A stretch of 50,493 nucleotides of DNA. It comes from Haloimpatiens massiliensis (lineage in GTDB: Bacteria > Bacillota > Clostridia > Clostridiales > Clostridiaceae). Shown here piece after piece: positions 1 to 7,982 of the stretch. Both the position numbers and the translations under genes were made by a program. The DNA is taken from contig NZ_LT854639.1 of NCBI RefSeq assembly GCF_900184255.1, positions 575,199 to 625,691 of the forward strand. The letters are read 5' to 3'. Position 1 is the stretch's first letter. Each line of letters opens with the position of its first letter. The notes under the pieces are model-generated. The model ran no database searches and was not told the DNA's origin. It worked only from the letters and a program-made list of their open reading frames with translations.

Positions 1-340
1 GCGAGTGCTTCAATTAACTCGCATATTTATAATACACAATTTTTAATAACATGTCAACCTTAAATTGACTCCATAGCAGCAATTATTTTAATAATACATC
101 GATTTTCTTCCATATATTTCGTTTTTCTTTTTACTACTATAAAATACATATAATATACTTAACACCATTTTATGATTTTTCATTAAGTGATAAGTAAAGG
201 AATATCTACCACAAAGATATATATTCCTTACTATAACTCTATGAACCACTTCAAATGTTTACTTACATAAAGTTTTTCTAAACCTTGCGAAGAACCGCCT
301 CTTAGATCCTAGCTCTAAATTTTCATCATCAGCTGTCACA
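1..340. other. Intergenic stretch downstream of hslO
   Basis: AT-rich DNA with no credible ORF. An imperfect inverted repeat at about 197-229 (AAGGAATAT ... ATATTCCTT) lies about 110 bases beyond the hslO stop and could be a transcript end, but it has no clear T-run. The first 22 bases (GCGAGT ... ACTCGC) are also self-complementary and may be the cut edge of another hairpin. Nothing else was recognised. Confidence 0.4.
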
Positions 341-1222
341 TTAAATACTATGTTTTAAAAGCTTTCCAATGTCCTCATGTGTAAATTTATATTTTTCATT
401 ACAAAACTGACAAACCAATTCCTCTTCTTTACCTTCATCATATATTTCCTTTAAATCTTTTTTTCCTATACTTATTAATGCTTTTTCCACTTTTTCTCTT
501 GAACAATCACATTTATATTCTGGATGAATTTCTTCTAATATTTTAAGATCCATGTCTTCAAATATCAATTGTAAAATTTCTTCTATGGTTTTCCCATCTG
601 AAAGTAGTTTACTTATTGGTGGAACCTCTTGTAATCTATAAGTTATTAAATCTGCTAAAAGTTCATCTGCATTAGGCATCATTTGAATTATAAATCCTCC
701 TGCAGATTTTATACTTAAGTCCTTATCCACTAAAACTCCTACTGCCACTGCAGATGGTGTTTGTTCTGACACAGTAAAGTAATATGCTAAATCATCCCCT
801 ACTTCTCCTGTATATATAGGCACTTGACCTACATAAGGTTCTTTTAATCCCATATCCCTTATAATCAGTAATCCTCCATCTTTACCTATTGCTCCACCTA
901 TATCTAGTTTTCCTAAATTATTTGCAGGCAAATCTACTTTAGGGTTTCCTATGTACCCTTTCACATGTCCATCACTATATGCAGTAACGACTATACCTTT
1001 TGCTGGCCCTTTTCCATCTATTTTAAGTGTTAAACTATCCTTAGGAGACTTTAACATGGTTCCCATCAAACTTCCGCAGGTAAGCATTCTTCCATAAGCA
1101 GCTGATGCAGTAGCTGCACACTCATGTATTTTCGTTGCCTTGCTTACAAGTTCAGTAGTATCTCCTCCTATTATTCTTACTTGACCATCTTTAGCCACTG
1201 CCCTAACTATTTTATCTGCCAT
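341..1222 (-). CDS. hslO: Hsp33 redox-regulated molecular chaperone
   Basis: Cytoplasmic holdase chaperone that is activated when oxidative stress releases zinc from a C-terminal four-cysteine site. The 293-residue product has the family length. The N-terminal core contains the Hsp33 features GPAKGIVVTAY and KGYIGNPKVDLP. The C-terminal redox switch is visible as CDC (Cys238, Cys240) and CQFC (Cys271, Cys274), giving the CXC/CXXC zinc ligand set. The ATG follows an AAGGCG-like ribosome site. The gene stands alone with the methyltransferase gene just upstream on the same strand, so the two may be co-transcribed. The identification rests on the motif pair and length and is firm. Confidence 0.97.
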   Translation of the reverse strand: MADKIVRAVAKDGQVRIIGGDTTELVSKATKIHECAATASAAYGRMLTCGSLMGTMLKSPKDSLTLKIDGKGPAKGIVVTAYSDGHVKGYIGNPKVDLPANNLGKLDIGGAIGKDGGLLIIRDMGLKEPYVGQVPIYTGEVGDDLAYYFTVSEQTPSAVAVGVLVDKDLSIKSAGGFIIQMMPNADELLADLITYRLQEVPPISKLLSDGKTIEEILQLIFEDMDLKILEEIHPEYKCDCSREKVEKALISIGKKDLKEIYDEGKEEELVCQFCNEKYKFTHEDIGKLLKHSI

Positions 1223-1276
1223 ATTATCGCCTTCGATAAAGTTCTCAAAGGCTTCCTCCCTTCATAGTAATAATTC

Positions 1277-2020
1277 TTATATTTTTTTCTTAACTACATA
1301 AACTATTCTTTCTGTATCCTTTTTTATTTTATCATAAATATAATTATCATATTTATCTATTACACATAATCCTGTACTATTTAAAAATCTTTCAATACTT
1401 TCTTCTTTATATGCCCTCTCCACATGATTTTCATCAAATCTACTATATACTTGTCCATCTCTAATAAAGAAAGTGAGGTACATATCAACAATATCTTTTT
1501 CAAGTATATTCTCCCATACATAAAAAACATCATCACTATCATAGGTGAATACATTATTCCCCAGCACTTCTGTTAATTTATAGTAGGAATTTATATCAAA
1601 TATAAATATTCCTTCATCTTTTAATAAAGAGTTTACTCCCTTAAAATAATCTAACATTTGATTTTCTTCTAATAAATAATTTGTTGAATCTAAACAACAA
1701 GTAATCAAATCAAATTTTCTATTAAGCTGTAATTTACTTATATCTTGGCATACAAAATTTGCTTTAATAGCTTTATTTCTCATTTTTTCTTCTGCTTCCA
1801 TAAGCATATCTGTTGATAGATCCACTGCCCATACTTTATTGAAAAATCTTCCTACTTCTTTAGTCATATTTCCAGTACCGCAGGCCAAATCTAAATAATC
1901 TTCATATTTAATATTATTTTCTTTACAAATTTCTATTATTTTATTACACCACTTTAAATAATCTATATCCTCGTTTATAAGTTCATCATATATATGTGCA
2001 AATTTTTTATAACAATCCAT
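1277..2020 (-). CDS. Class I SAM-dependent methyltransferase
   Basis: A 247-residue cytoplasmic protein with a Rossmann-fold methyltransferase signature. Motif I is LDLACGTGNMTKE near residue 47, followed by an acidic strand-2 residue in VWAVDLS and a post-motif region CCLDSTNYL. The substrate cannot be told from the sequence; close relatives are usually annotated only as methyltransferase domain proteins. I chose the ATG at 2020 rather than the longer start at 2035 because GAAGGGAAGATTT lies directly before it. It sits 54 bases upstream of hslO on the same strand and could share its transcript. The fold is clear, the reaction unknown. Confidence 0.85.
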   Translation of the reverse strand: MDCYKKFAHIYDELINEDIDYLKWCNKIIEICKENNIKYEDYLDLACGTGNMTKEVGRFFNKVWAVDLSTDMLMEAEEKMRNKAIKANFVCQDISKLQLNRKFDLITCCLDSTNYLLEENQMLDYFKGVNSLLKDEGIFIFDINSYYKLTEVLGNNVFTYDSDDVFYVWENILEKDIVDMYLTFFIRDGQVYSRFDENHVERAYKEESIERFLNSTGLCVIDKYDNYIYDKIKKDTERIVYVVKKKI

Positions 2021-2193
2021 AAATCTTCCCTTCATTCTTTCATGTGTTTTATTGCATAATCGTATATATATAATACAACATAGCGGAATATTAGTAAAAT
2101 AGTTTTATTTTCAATAATAGAAATTATAGTATTACATCCATTATTTATTCTTATTATTTTAATAATCCTTTCTACTATTATTTTGGGTGAGTA

Positions 2194-2451
2194 TTATCGT
2201 AATCCTTTTTTTATAATCTCTTCATTTTTAGGTAAATTGAATTTTCTCTTACGCCTTGTCATTATGCCACCTATTCTTCCTGTTTCTTCTGCTGTGAGAC
2301 CTGCCCAACCATATTTATCCACCTTTTCTTTAAGTCCTAATTCCTCAGCTATTTCATATTTCATATCTTCTCTTATTTTTTCTAATGGAGTTAATTCCTT
2401 TTTAGCTTTTAATTTAGATTTTATTATTTTCTTCAAAGGTGTTTTGCCCAT
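2194..2451 (-). CDS. Small acid-soluble spore protein, alpha/beta-type family
   Basis: An 85-residue basic protein. Its C-terminal half (KYGWAGLTAEETGRIGGIM, then TRRKRK) matches the alpha/beta SASP DNA-binding region, in which a Gly-Gly pair and basic residues contact DNA. The segment KYEIAEELGL resembles the germination protease recognition site (E-I/F-A). SASPs coat and protect DNA in dormant spores and are degraded at germination. The N-terminus is more lysine-rich than in classical SASPs, so this is a divergent member, perhaps SspF-like. The start is preceded by a weak GCAGGG site only about 20 bases inside what looks like the right end of the IS607-type remnant, so its native promoter may have been altered. 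Confidence 0.8.
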   Translation of the reverse strand: MGKTPLKKIIKSKLKAKKELTPLEKIREDMKYEIAEELGLKEKVDKYGWAGLTAEETGRIGGIMTRRKRKFNLPKNEEIIKKGLR

Positions 2452-2469
2452 TCTATCGCCCTGCTACTC

Positions 2470-2605
2470 AAAACATGGTCAAATGTATCCATATTGAGAT
2501 TGTTACTGCTTCAACGTACTCTGTCTTGCCTAAGCTACTACAGTTTGTATAGTACTCCACAGTCGTTAATTCCCCAAATAGCCTTGGGTACACATATAAG
2601 TGCTT
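2470..2605 (-). ncRNA. Possible omega-RNA / right end of IS607-type element
   Basis: The 160 bases between the tnpB stop and the SASP start contain no ORF. They occupy the place where TnpB guide RNAs (omega-RNA, reRNA) normally lie, overlapping and following the 3' end of tnpB up to the element boundary. The minus strand contains short complementary blocks such as CTATTTGGGGAAT and TTGTAGTAGCTTAGGC, but I could not fold it. The assignment is positional inference. The exact right boundary and any guide start are not resolved. Confidence 0.35.
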
Positions 2606-2611
2606 GTTTAA

Positions 2612-3723
2612 TTAAGCTATCTTATATTCTTTAGCATTGGCTAAATTGATTGAAGCATTTAAATCTCTATCAATAGAAAGCCCACAACTGCATTTGTAAA
2701 CTCTATCAGATAGTTTTAAATCTTTCTTATATGCTCCACAACAGCTACACACTTTACTACTTGGATAGAATCTATCAACTATTCTTACTTCAATATTATT
2801 TTGTTTGGCCTTTAAAATAAGCTTAGTTCTAAATTCATAAAACTTTTGCCCAGCAATTGCCTTTGCTAAATGCCTATTCTTCATCATTCCACTTACATTT
2901 AAATCTTCAATAGTTATAAACAGAACTCTTAGCTTCAGATGGAGTTTTTACTCCATCTGAAGGTTAGAGATCGTTATCCAGGGACGTAGCTGCCGTTATC
3001 TCCCACTTTGTTAGAAGTGGGAGTGTTACGGCAGGTAGTCATCGGATAAAACTTGGTTTTTGTTTTATTAACTCATTCACTGTTTTATTTATATAATCAG
3101 TTCTTATATTTGTAAGTCTTTGATGAAGTTTTTGTACCTTGACTATTTGTTTTTGGATATTTTGACGAGTAGCTTCTCCTTTCTCTTTTTTATTTCTTAA
3201 TTTTAAACTTTCATATTTTCTTGAAAGCTTTCTTTGCTCACGTTTTAGTTTCTTTTCTGCTTTTTTAACTGTTTTAGTTTTGTTAATATTCTTTTTAGAT
3301 AAACCATTATTACAAATTGCAAAATTCTTTAGTCCAAGGTCTACGCCTATTCCTTCTGAGTAAGGTTTATTATCTACTTTAATAGCTTCTTCAACTAAAA
3401 TTGAAACAAAATATCTATCTGCTTTTTGACTTACTGTACCACTTTTAACCATAGAGTTAACTGGAATGTATCCAAATTCTTTTAATCTAATCCAACCTAA
3501 AGTTGGTACTTTAACTCTATGTCTTTCAATAGTCCAATCTGTTTTATTATTCTTTGGAAAGTAAGCTTTAACATCTTGATTTTTCTTTTTCGTAAACTTC
3601 TTTATTATGAGCAATATAAAAATTGTATATAAACCTACTTACACCAATAGTTTGATGAATTTTAGTTATCTGTTCTTCTGTTGGTTTAATCTCTATTTTG
3701 TATGCTTTTTTCAACTTCTTCAT
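2612..3723 (-). pseudogene. TnpB (RNA-guided nuclease) gene, broken
   Basis: Remains of one tnpB read on the minus strand. Fragment 1 (3568-3723, 51 residues, starts MKKLKKAYKIEIKPTEEQ) is the typical TnpB N-terminus. It goes out of frame at YEKEK, and the next fragment (3039-3614) resumes at KKKNQDVKAYFPKNNKTDW. The family normally has several tens of residues between these blocks, so there is a deletion as well as a frameshift. Fragment 2 carries the RuvC-I region EGIGVDLGLKNFAI and ends at KPSFI. The reading frame resumes at 2915 as TIEDLNVSGMMKNRHLAKAI after a 130-bp insertion. Fragment 3 has the zinc ribbon CSCCG ... CSCG and the last RuvC motif DRDLNASINLAN. At least three lesions make the nuclease non-functional. 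Confidence 0.9.
2916..3045 (-). mobile_element. 130-bp IS200/IS605-like MITE inside tnpB
   Basis: Removing 2916-3045 restores an open TnpB reading frame (SFI-TIEDL), so this is a clean insertion. Read on the minus strand it begins right after TTTAT, the kind of pentanucleotide used by Y1-transposase (IS200/IS605) elements, and there is no target duplication. It holds two subterminal hairpins. One has nested stems TGCCGT/ACGGCA and CTCCCACTT/AAGTGGGAG about 12 bases from the left end. The other, CTTCAGATGGAG/CTCCATCTGAAG, lies about 17 bases from the right end. This is the layout expected of a non-autonomous single-strand transposon. There is no ORF inside. The end is ambiguous by the shared TTTAT. 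Confidence 0.75.
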
Positions 3724-3729
3724 CTTCCT

Positions 3730-3897
3730 TTATCTTTTTCTTATATTTTCTTTGTATTGCTCATAAGTATAATATCTCCTATTTGTTGGTGTTCTAAATG
3801 CTTTTAATATTCCTTCGTTATCCCATCTTTGTAATGTTCTAACTGATACATTAATTAATTCTGCAAATTCATTTGGTTTATAGTTATTATTTTTCAA
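3730..3897 (-). pseudogene. IS607-type TnpA serine recombinase, N-terminal HTH stub
   Basis: A 55-residue ORF starting at a TTG behind GGAAGTGAG. Its sequence (YKPNEFAELINVSVRTLQRW, then DNEGILKAFRT and NRRYYTYEQY) is the MerR-like helix-turn-helix that opens IS607 transposases. It stops after YKENIRKR. The serine recombinase catalytic domain that should follow (roughly 150 residues) is missing, and tnpB begins 6 bases later. Either an internal deletion removed the catalytic domain or a stop and deletion arose together. The residual protein could still bind DNA but cannot recombine. It was found by translating the minus strand upstream of tnpB. Confidence 0.75.
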
Positions 3898-3959
3898 ATG
3901 TACTCACTTCCTTTCTGTAAGTACATTTGTATATACTTTTAGTAACTAAAGATATCCTC

Positions 3960-4171
3960 CTGTAAAATATACAACTTTTATTTCAAATGCATATGTTACA
4001 TATTATTATTAACACCTGAAGAAATTATATTCATATCTATATAAACGAAACTTTGTAACCTATAATAAACGGTTGTTGTTTTTAATTTATTCAAATTTCG
4101 TAATTATAAAATAAAAATTGAAAATTATTGTTCATCGGGCTAGAAATAAAGTGTGAATTAGTAACATAAAC
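3960..4171. other. Gap between IS remnants
   Basis: AT-rich sequence between the IS607-type remnant and the IS1182-type element. I see no ORF, hairpin or recognisable repeat in it. Confidence 0.4.
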
Positions 4172-4179
4172 AAAAAGGG

Positions 4180-4227
4180 GCTGTCGCATTAGCATAAAAA
4201 ACATGCTAACGCGGCAGCGTTTTTTTG
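4180..4227 (+). terminator. Left-end IS hairpin with T-run
   Basis: The stem GCTGTCGCATTAGCAT / ATGCTAACGCGGCAGC (mostly paired, a few G-T or A-C positions) is followed on the plus strand by a run of seven T. It would act as an intrinsic terminator for transcripts entering the element from the left. It is part of the IS1182 left terminus. Confidence 0.6.
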
Positions 4228-4376
4228 TGTTTCATATAAAATTTAATGATATTTTAACCCCCAATAAACTTGATAATTAAAAAATGATGCACTTTAATAA
4301 GCCTTTGATATTAAGGCTTATTTTGATTTGCGAGTTTTTAAAATTTTAAAATTAAGCACCCTTAAGCATACAGTTC

Positions 4377-4934
4377 TTAACATTCAGCTACGAAATCAGC
4401 CAATTTAGAAAGTAGCCTCTCAAAATTTTTTGAAACTGCTTTTTTCCAAACGAAAGTATACTTATTAGCACATGCCTCTATCTTTGTACCATCAATAAAT
4501 ATAGCATCTCCTAATATTTCTCCAGTCTCATAAAGAAAATTTGTCATTTCAGCCATAATTGTTTCTGAACAGGGAGCAAAGTGAAGACTACGAAATCTTG
4601 CAAAAGTAGAATGATCTGGTACTGGTGAACCTTCTAAAAGATACATGAAATTTACATCTCTTTTGCAGGAGGTCTCCATTTGCCTAGAAGAATAGCTATG
4701 ATTCATATAAGAATAAAGTACAATCTTCAGCATCTGACGAGGCGTAGCCTGATTTTCCCTTAATCGGGAATAAGTCGAATATAAATCTGTTAAATCCATC
4801 TCCTCTACAAATTGACTTAGCAAACGCACCGAATCATTATTTGGAATCATGTACTCAATATTTAGTGGAAGTTTTAGTTGATAGTTTCCACGATTTGAAG
4901 TATAATTTTTATGTAAATTAATGTATTTGGTCAT
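4377..4934 (-). pseudogene. IS1182 family transposase, C-terminally truncated
   Basis: 185 residues starting MTKYINLHKNYTSNRG. The N-terminal DUF772-type region contains YSYMNHSYSSRQMETSCKRD and PVPDHSTFARFR, characteristic of IS1182/IS5-like DDE transposases. The first catalytic aspartate is in IFIDGTKIEACANKYTF near residue 148. The protein stops soon after, at LADFVAEC. The remaining two DDE residues and roughly 300 residues are absent, and the DNA after the stop leads straight into non-coding sequence and the left terminal repeat. It cannot transpose by itself. Confidence 0.9.
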
Positions 4935-4991
4935 ATGTTAATTTTACCATAAGTCTTTCACTCTTCCGAGTGGGAGATTTATTTTTTATGC

Positions 4992-5034
4992 AAAAAAGCT
5001 GTCGCACTATTTTTTAGTGCGACAGCCCCTTTTT
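4992..5034 (-). terminator. IS right-end hairpin, likely opp operon terminator
   Basis: On the minus strand a perfect 12-bp stem (GCTGTCGCACTA / TAGTGCGACAGC, 4998-5009 with 5015-5026) with a loop of five A is followed by six T. It lies 19-60 bases beyond the oppF stop in the sense orientation of the opp operon. It is formed entirely by the IS1182 right end, so the mobile element seems to supply the operon terminator. Confidence 0.75.
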
Positions 5035-5052
5035 ATAAAATTCACGCACCTA

Positions 5053-6018
5053 CTAGTCAAATAAGTGGCATGCTACATAATGTTCTTTTTCTATTTCCTT
5101 TAGCACTGGAGTTTGCTCGTGACATATTGGCTTTGCATATCTACATCTCTCAGCAAATCTACATCCTGGCTTTGGATTAATAGGACTTGGAACTTCGCCT
5201 TCAAGTTTTATTCTTTGCTTACTTCTTTCTATTTCCGGATCTGGAATTGGAATTGCTGAAAGCAATGCTTGAGTATATGGATGAAGTGGTTTTGAATATA
5301 AGTCATGGCTACTTGCAAGTTCTACTAAACATCCTAAATACATAACACCAACTCTATCAGAAATATGTTTAACCATTGAAAGGTCATGGGCTATAAATAA
5401 GTAAGTTAAGTCAAATTCCCTTTGCAATTGTACAAGTAAGTTAACTATTTGAGCTTGTATAGAAACGTCTAGAGCTGATATAGGCTCATCACAAACTATA
5501 AATTCTGGCTCAATAGCTAGAGATCTTGCTATACCTATTCTTTGTCTTTGTCCACCAGAGAATTCATGAGGGAATCTTGTAGCGTGTTCTTTATTTAGTC
5601 CTACAAGTTGTAGCAAATGATATATTCTATCCATTCTTTCTTTTCCTGTATATAAAGCATGGATATCTATTCCCTCTCCAATAATTTCACCAACGGTCAT
5701 TCTTGGATTTAATGAGGCATATGGGTCTTGAAATATCATTTGAGCTCTTCTAGTGAATGCTTTCTTTTCAGTTTTATTTAACTTATGAATATCTATTCCA
5801 TCAAATAGTACTTCTCCGCCGGTAGCTGCATACATTCCCATAACAGTTCTTCCACAAGTGGTCTTACCACAACCAGATTCACCAACTAAACCTAAAGTTT
5901 CACCTTTTCTTATGAAAAAGCTCACATCATCTACCGCTTTTAAATCAGCATTTTTTCCTACATGGAAATACTTTTTAAGATTTTTTACTTCTAATAAAAC
6001 TTTTGCATCTTTTTCCAT
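5053..6018 (-). CDS. oppF: Oligopeptide ABC transporter ATPase OppF
   Basis: Second ATP-hydrolysing subunit of the peptide importer, 321 residues, acting on the cytoplasmic side. Walker A is GESGCGKTTCGRT near residue 47, the ABC signature FSGGQRQRIGIARSL near 155, Walker B FIVCDEPISALD near 175, and the H-loop is in IAHDLSMVKHI. The C-terminal oligopeptide/dipeptide extension has CRFAERCRYAKPIC. The ATG overlaps the oppD stop by one base (TAATG) behind GGAGG, indicating translational coupling. It is the last gene of oppBCDF, ended by a hairpin from an inserted IS1182 end. Confidence 0.96.
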   Translation of the reverse strand: MEKDAKVLLEVKNLKKYFHVGKNADLKAVDDVSFFIRKGETLGLVGESGCGKTTCGRTVMGMYAATGGEVLFDGIDIHKLNKTEKKAFTRRAQMIFQDPYASLNPRMTVGEIIGEGIDIHALYTGKERMDRIYHLLQLVGLNKEHATRFPHEFSGGQRQRIGIARSLAIEPEFIVCDEPISALDVSIQAQIVNLLVQLQREFDLTYLFIAHDLSMVKHISDRVGVMYLGCLVELASSHDLYSKPLHPYTQALLSAIPIPDPEIERSKQRIKLEGEVPSPINPKPGCRFAERCRYAKPICHEQTPVLKEIEKEHYVACHLFD

Positions 6019-7037
6019 TACTTAACACCTCCTGCCTTTATAGGACTTTCTACCTTTGGTGCAAGTGGATGATTTAACCAACAAGCAACTTCATGTGTTT
6101 CACTAAGTTTAGTTACTTGAGGCATTTCCTCTCTACATATAGGCATACAATATTCACATCTTGCAGCAAACGGACATCCTACAGGTGGCTGTATAAGATC
6201 TGGTGGTGTTCCATTTAATGAATAAAGTTCTGCTTTATTTCCTAGGTCTAGTCTTGGAACAGATCTTAAAAGTGCCCAAGTATATGGATGTTGTCCATTA
6301 TAGAATATCTCATCTTTAGTTCCTCTTTCTATAATTTGACCAGCATACATAACTTGAATTCTATGAGCAACATCAGCTACCACACCAAGGTCATGAGTAA
6401 CTAATATAACTCCTGTACCTAATTTATCTTGCAAATCTTTTATAAGATCCATTATCTGAGCTTGAATAGTAACATCTAGAGCTGTAGTAGGTTCGTCAGC
6501 TATAAGAATCTTTGGATTACATGCAAGAGCTATAGCTATCATAGCTCTTTGTCTCATACCACCTGAAAATTCATGTGGATATTGTTTTGCTCTATTTTCA
6601 GCATTTGGAATATTAACTAATTTAAGCATTTTTACAGCTTCAGCAAAAGCTTCATGCTTATTCATTCCTCTGTGTATTTGTAAACTTTCTGCAATTTGCC
6701 TTCCTACAGTCATAGTTGGATTTAAAGAAGTCATAGGATCTTGGAAAATCATACTAATTTCTGCTCCTCTAAGTTCTCTAAGCTCCTGTTGTGACATTTT
6801 TAATACATCTTTACCATCAAATTGTATAACTGAACCTTCTTTTATTTCTGAAGGTGGTGTTGGAAGTAATCTCATTATAGCTTTAGATGTTACAGATTTA
6901 CCACAACCAGACTCTCCAACTACTGCCAAAGTTTCACCTTTGTTAAGTTCAAAACTTACCCCTCTTACTGCTTGTACTTCCCCATTATAAGTATGAAATG
7001 ATACTCTTAAATCTTTTATATCCAGTATTTTTTCCAT
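6018..7037 (-). CDS. oppD: Oligopeptide ABC transporter ATPase OppD
   Basis: First ATPase subunit of the peptide importer, 339 residues. Walker A is GESGCGKSVTSKAIM near residue 40, the signature FSGGMRQRAMIAIAL near 160, Walker B KILIADEPTTALD near 180, and the H-loop VTHDLGVVADV. The C-terminal segment CPFAARCEYCMPIC followed by a later Cys matches the cysteine-rich tail of OppD/DppD proteins. It starts at ATG behind GGGAGG, 16 bases after oppC, and is coupled to oppF. OppD and OppF form the heterodimeric motor for OppB and OppC. Confidence 0.96.
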   Translation of the reverse strand: MEKILDIKDLRVSFHTYNGEVQAVRGVSFELNKGETLAVVGESGCGKSVTSKAIMRLLPTPPSEIKEGSVIQFDGKDVLKMSQQELRELRGAEISMIFQDPMTSLNPTMTVGRQIAESLQIHRGMNKHEAFAEAVKMLKLVNIPNAENRAKQYPHEFSGGMRQRAMIAIALACNPKILIADEPTTALDVTIQAQIMDLIKDLQDKLGTGVILVTHDLGVVADVAHRIQVMYAGQIIERGTKDEIFYNGQHPYTWALLRSVPRLDLGNKAELYSLNGTPPDLIQPPVGCPFAARCEYCMPICREEMPQVTKLSETHEVACWLNHPLAPKVESPIKAGGVK

Positions 7038-7053
7038 CGATTATTCCTCCCTC

Positions 7054-7971
7054 TTATTGACGTAGTCTTGGATCTAATGCGTCTCTTAATCCGTCGCCTA
7101 ATAGGTTAAATGATAACATTGTTAAACTTATCATTAGTGATGGGAAGAAAAGTTCATGAGGGTAGAACATTAAGTTTTGCTGTGCTGCTGATGCTAGAGC
7201 ACCCCAACTTGTATTTGGTGATTGAACTCCAAGTCCTAAATAACTTAGGAAAGCTTCAGCAAATATAAATCCTGGCACGTCAAATGTTATTGCAACTATT
7301 ATAATACCCATTATATTTGGTATTAAGTGTTTAGCTATTATTCTTGATGAACTTGCACCTAAAGTTTGTGCTGCAAGAACATATTCTTGTTCTTTAACTG
7401 AAAGTATTTGTCCTCTTACAAGCCTTGCCATACCAACCCAACCGGTGATAGTCATAGCAACAACCAAAGATAATACTCCTTTTCCCATTATTAAAGATAT
7501 TAATATAACTATTATTAAATATGGTATACTTGATAATACTTCTACTATTCTCATCATTATATCATCAACGATGCCTCCGAAATATCCAGACACACCACCG
7601 TAAATAGAACCTACTACCACGTCTACTAAAGTTCCTAGTAAACCTATTAATATAGAAATTCTACCACCTTTCCATACTCTAGCGAAAAGGTCTCTTCCTA
7701 ATTCATCAGTACCAAACCAATGTTCAGCATTTGGTTTCATATTTATTATTGAAGAGTTTGTTGCTTGGTAGCTATGTTTAGTCAAAAATGGTCCAATTAT
7801 ACACATAATTGCTAATATAGCTAATATTATTAAAGACAAAATTGCAATTTTATTTTCTTTTAATCTTCTCCAAGCATCCTGCCAGTAAGTCACATTGGGT
7901 CTTAATATTTCTTCGGAATCGAAATTTTCACATCCCATTATCTGAAACTTTTCTTTAGACAATTCAGCCAT
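7054..7971 (-). CDS. oppC: Oligopeptide ABC transporter permease OppC
   Basis: Inner-membrane permease, 305 residues. A cytosolic N-terminal segment ends at WRRLKENK, followed by a first membrane helix IAILSLIILAILAIMCIIGPF near residue 40, an external loop with HWFGTDELGRDLFARVW, and then the five-helix permease domain. The EAA coupling loop is YVLAAQTLGASSSRIIAKHLIPN. These features and the length are those of OppC/DppC. The ATG lies behind AGGAGG. It is separated from oppB by 11 bases. Confidence 0.95.
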   Translation of the reverse strand: MAELSKEKFQIMGCENFDSEEILRPNVTYWQDAWRRLKENKIAILSLIILAILAIMCIIGPFLTKHSYQATNSSIINMKPNAEHWFGTDELGRDLFARVWKGGRISILIGLLGTLVDVVVGSIYGGVSGYFGGIVDDIMMRIVEVLSSIPYLIIVILISLIMGKGVLSLVVAMTITGWVGMARLVRGQILSVKEQEYVLAAQTLGASSSRIIAKHLIPNIMGIIIVAITFDVPGFIFAEAFLSYLGLGVQSPNTSWGALASAAQQNLMFYPHELFFPSLMISLTMLSFNLLGDGLRDALDPRLRQ

Positions 7972-7982
7972 AACCTTACCTC

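Larger units (their letters stand above)
4172..5034 (-). mobile_element. IS1182-type element, internally deleted
   Basis: The ends are inverted repeats: AAAAAGGGGCTGTCGCATT at 4172-4190 and the complement of AAAAAGGGGCTGTCGCACT at 5016-5034. Each end continues into its own hairpin (4180-4218 and 4998-5026). The only ORF is the first 185 residues of an IS1182-like transposase. Intact members are about 1.6-1.8 kb, so about half is missing from the 3' side of the transposase gene. Both ends are present, so it could in principle be mobilised by a related transposase in trans. A target duplication is not evident. It has inserted about 20 bases beyond the oppF stop. Confidence 0.85.

Noticed and set aside
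2183..2497. 104-residue plus-strand ORF
   Set aside because: Antisense to the SASP gene and the IS607-type remnant; no ribosome site and no family features.
2888..3045. Group I intron (IStron-like) in tnpB
   Set aside because: At 130 bases the insertion is far too short for a group I intron and has Y1-element hairpins instead.
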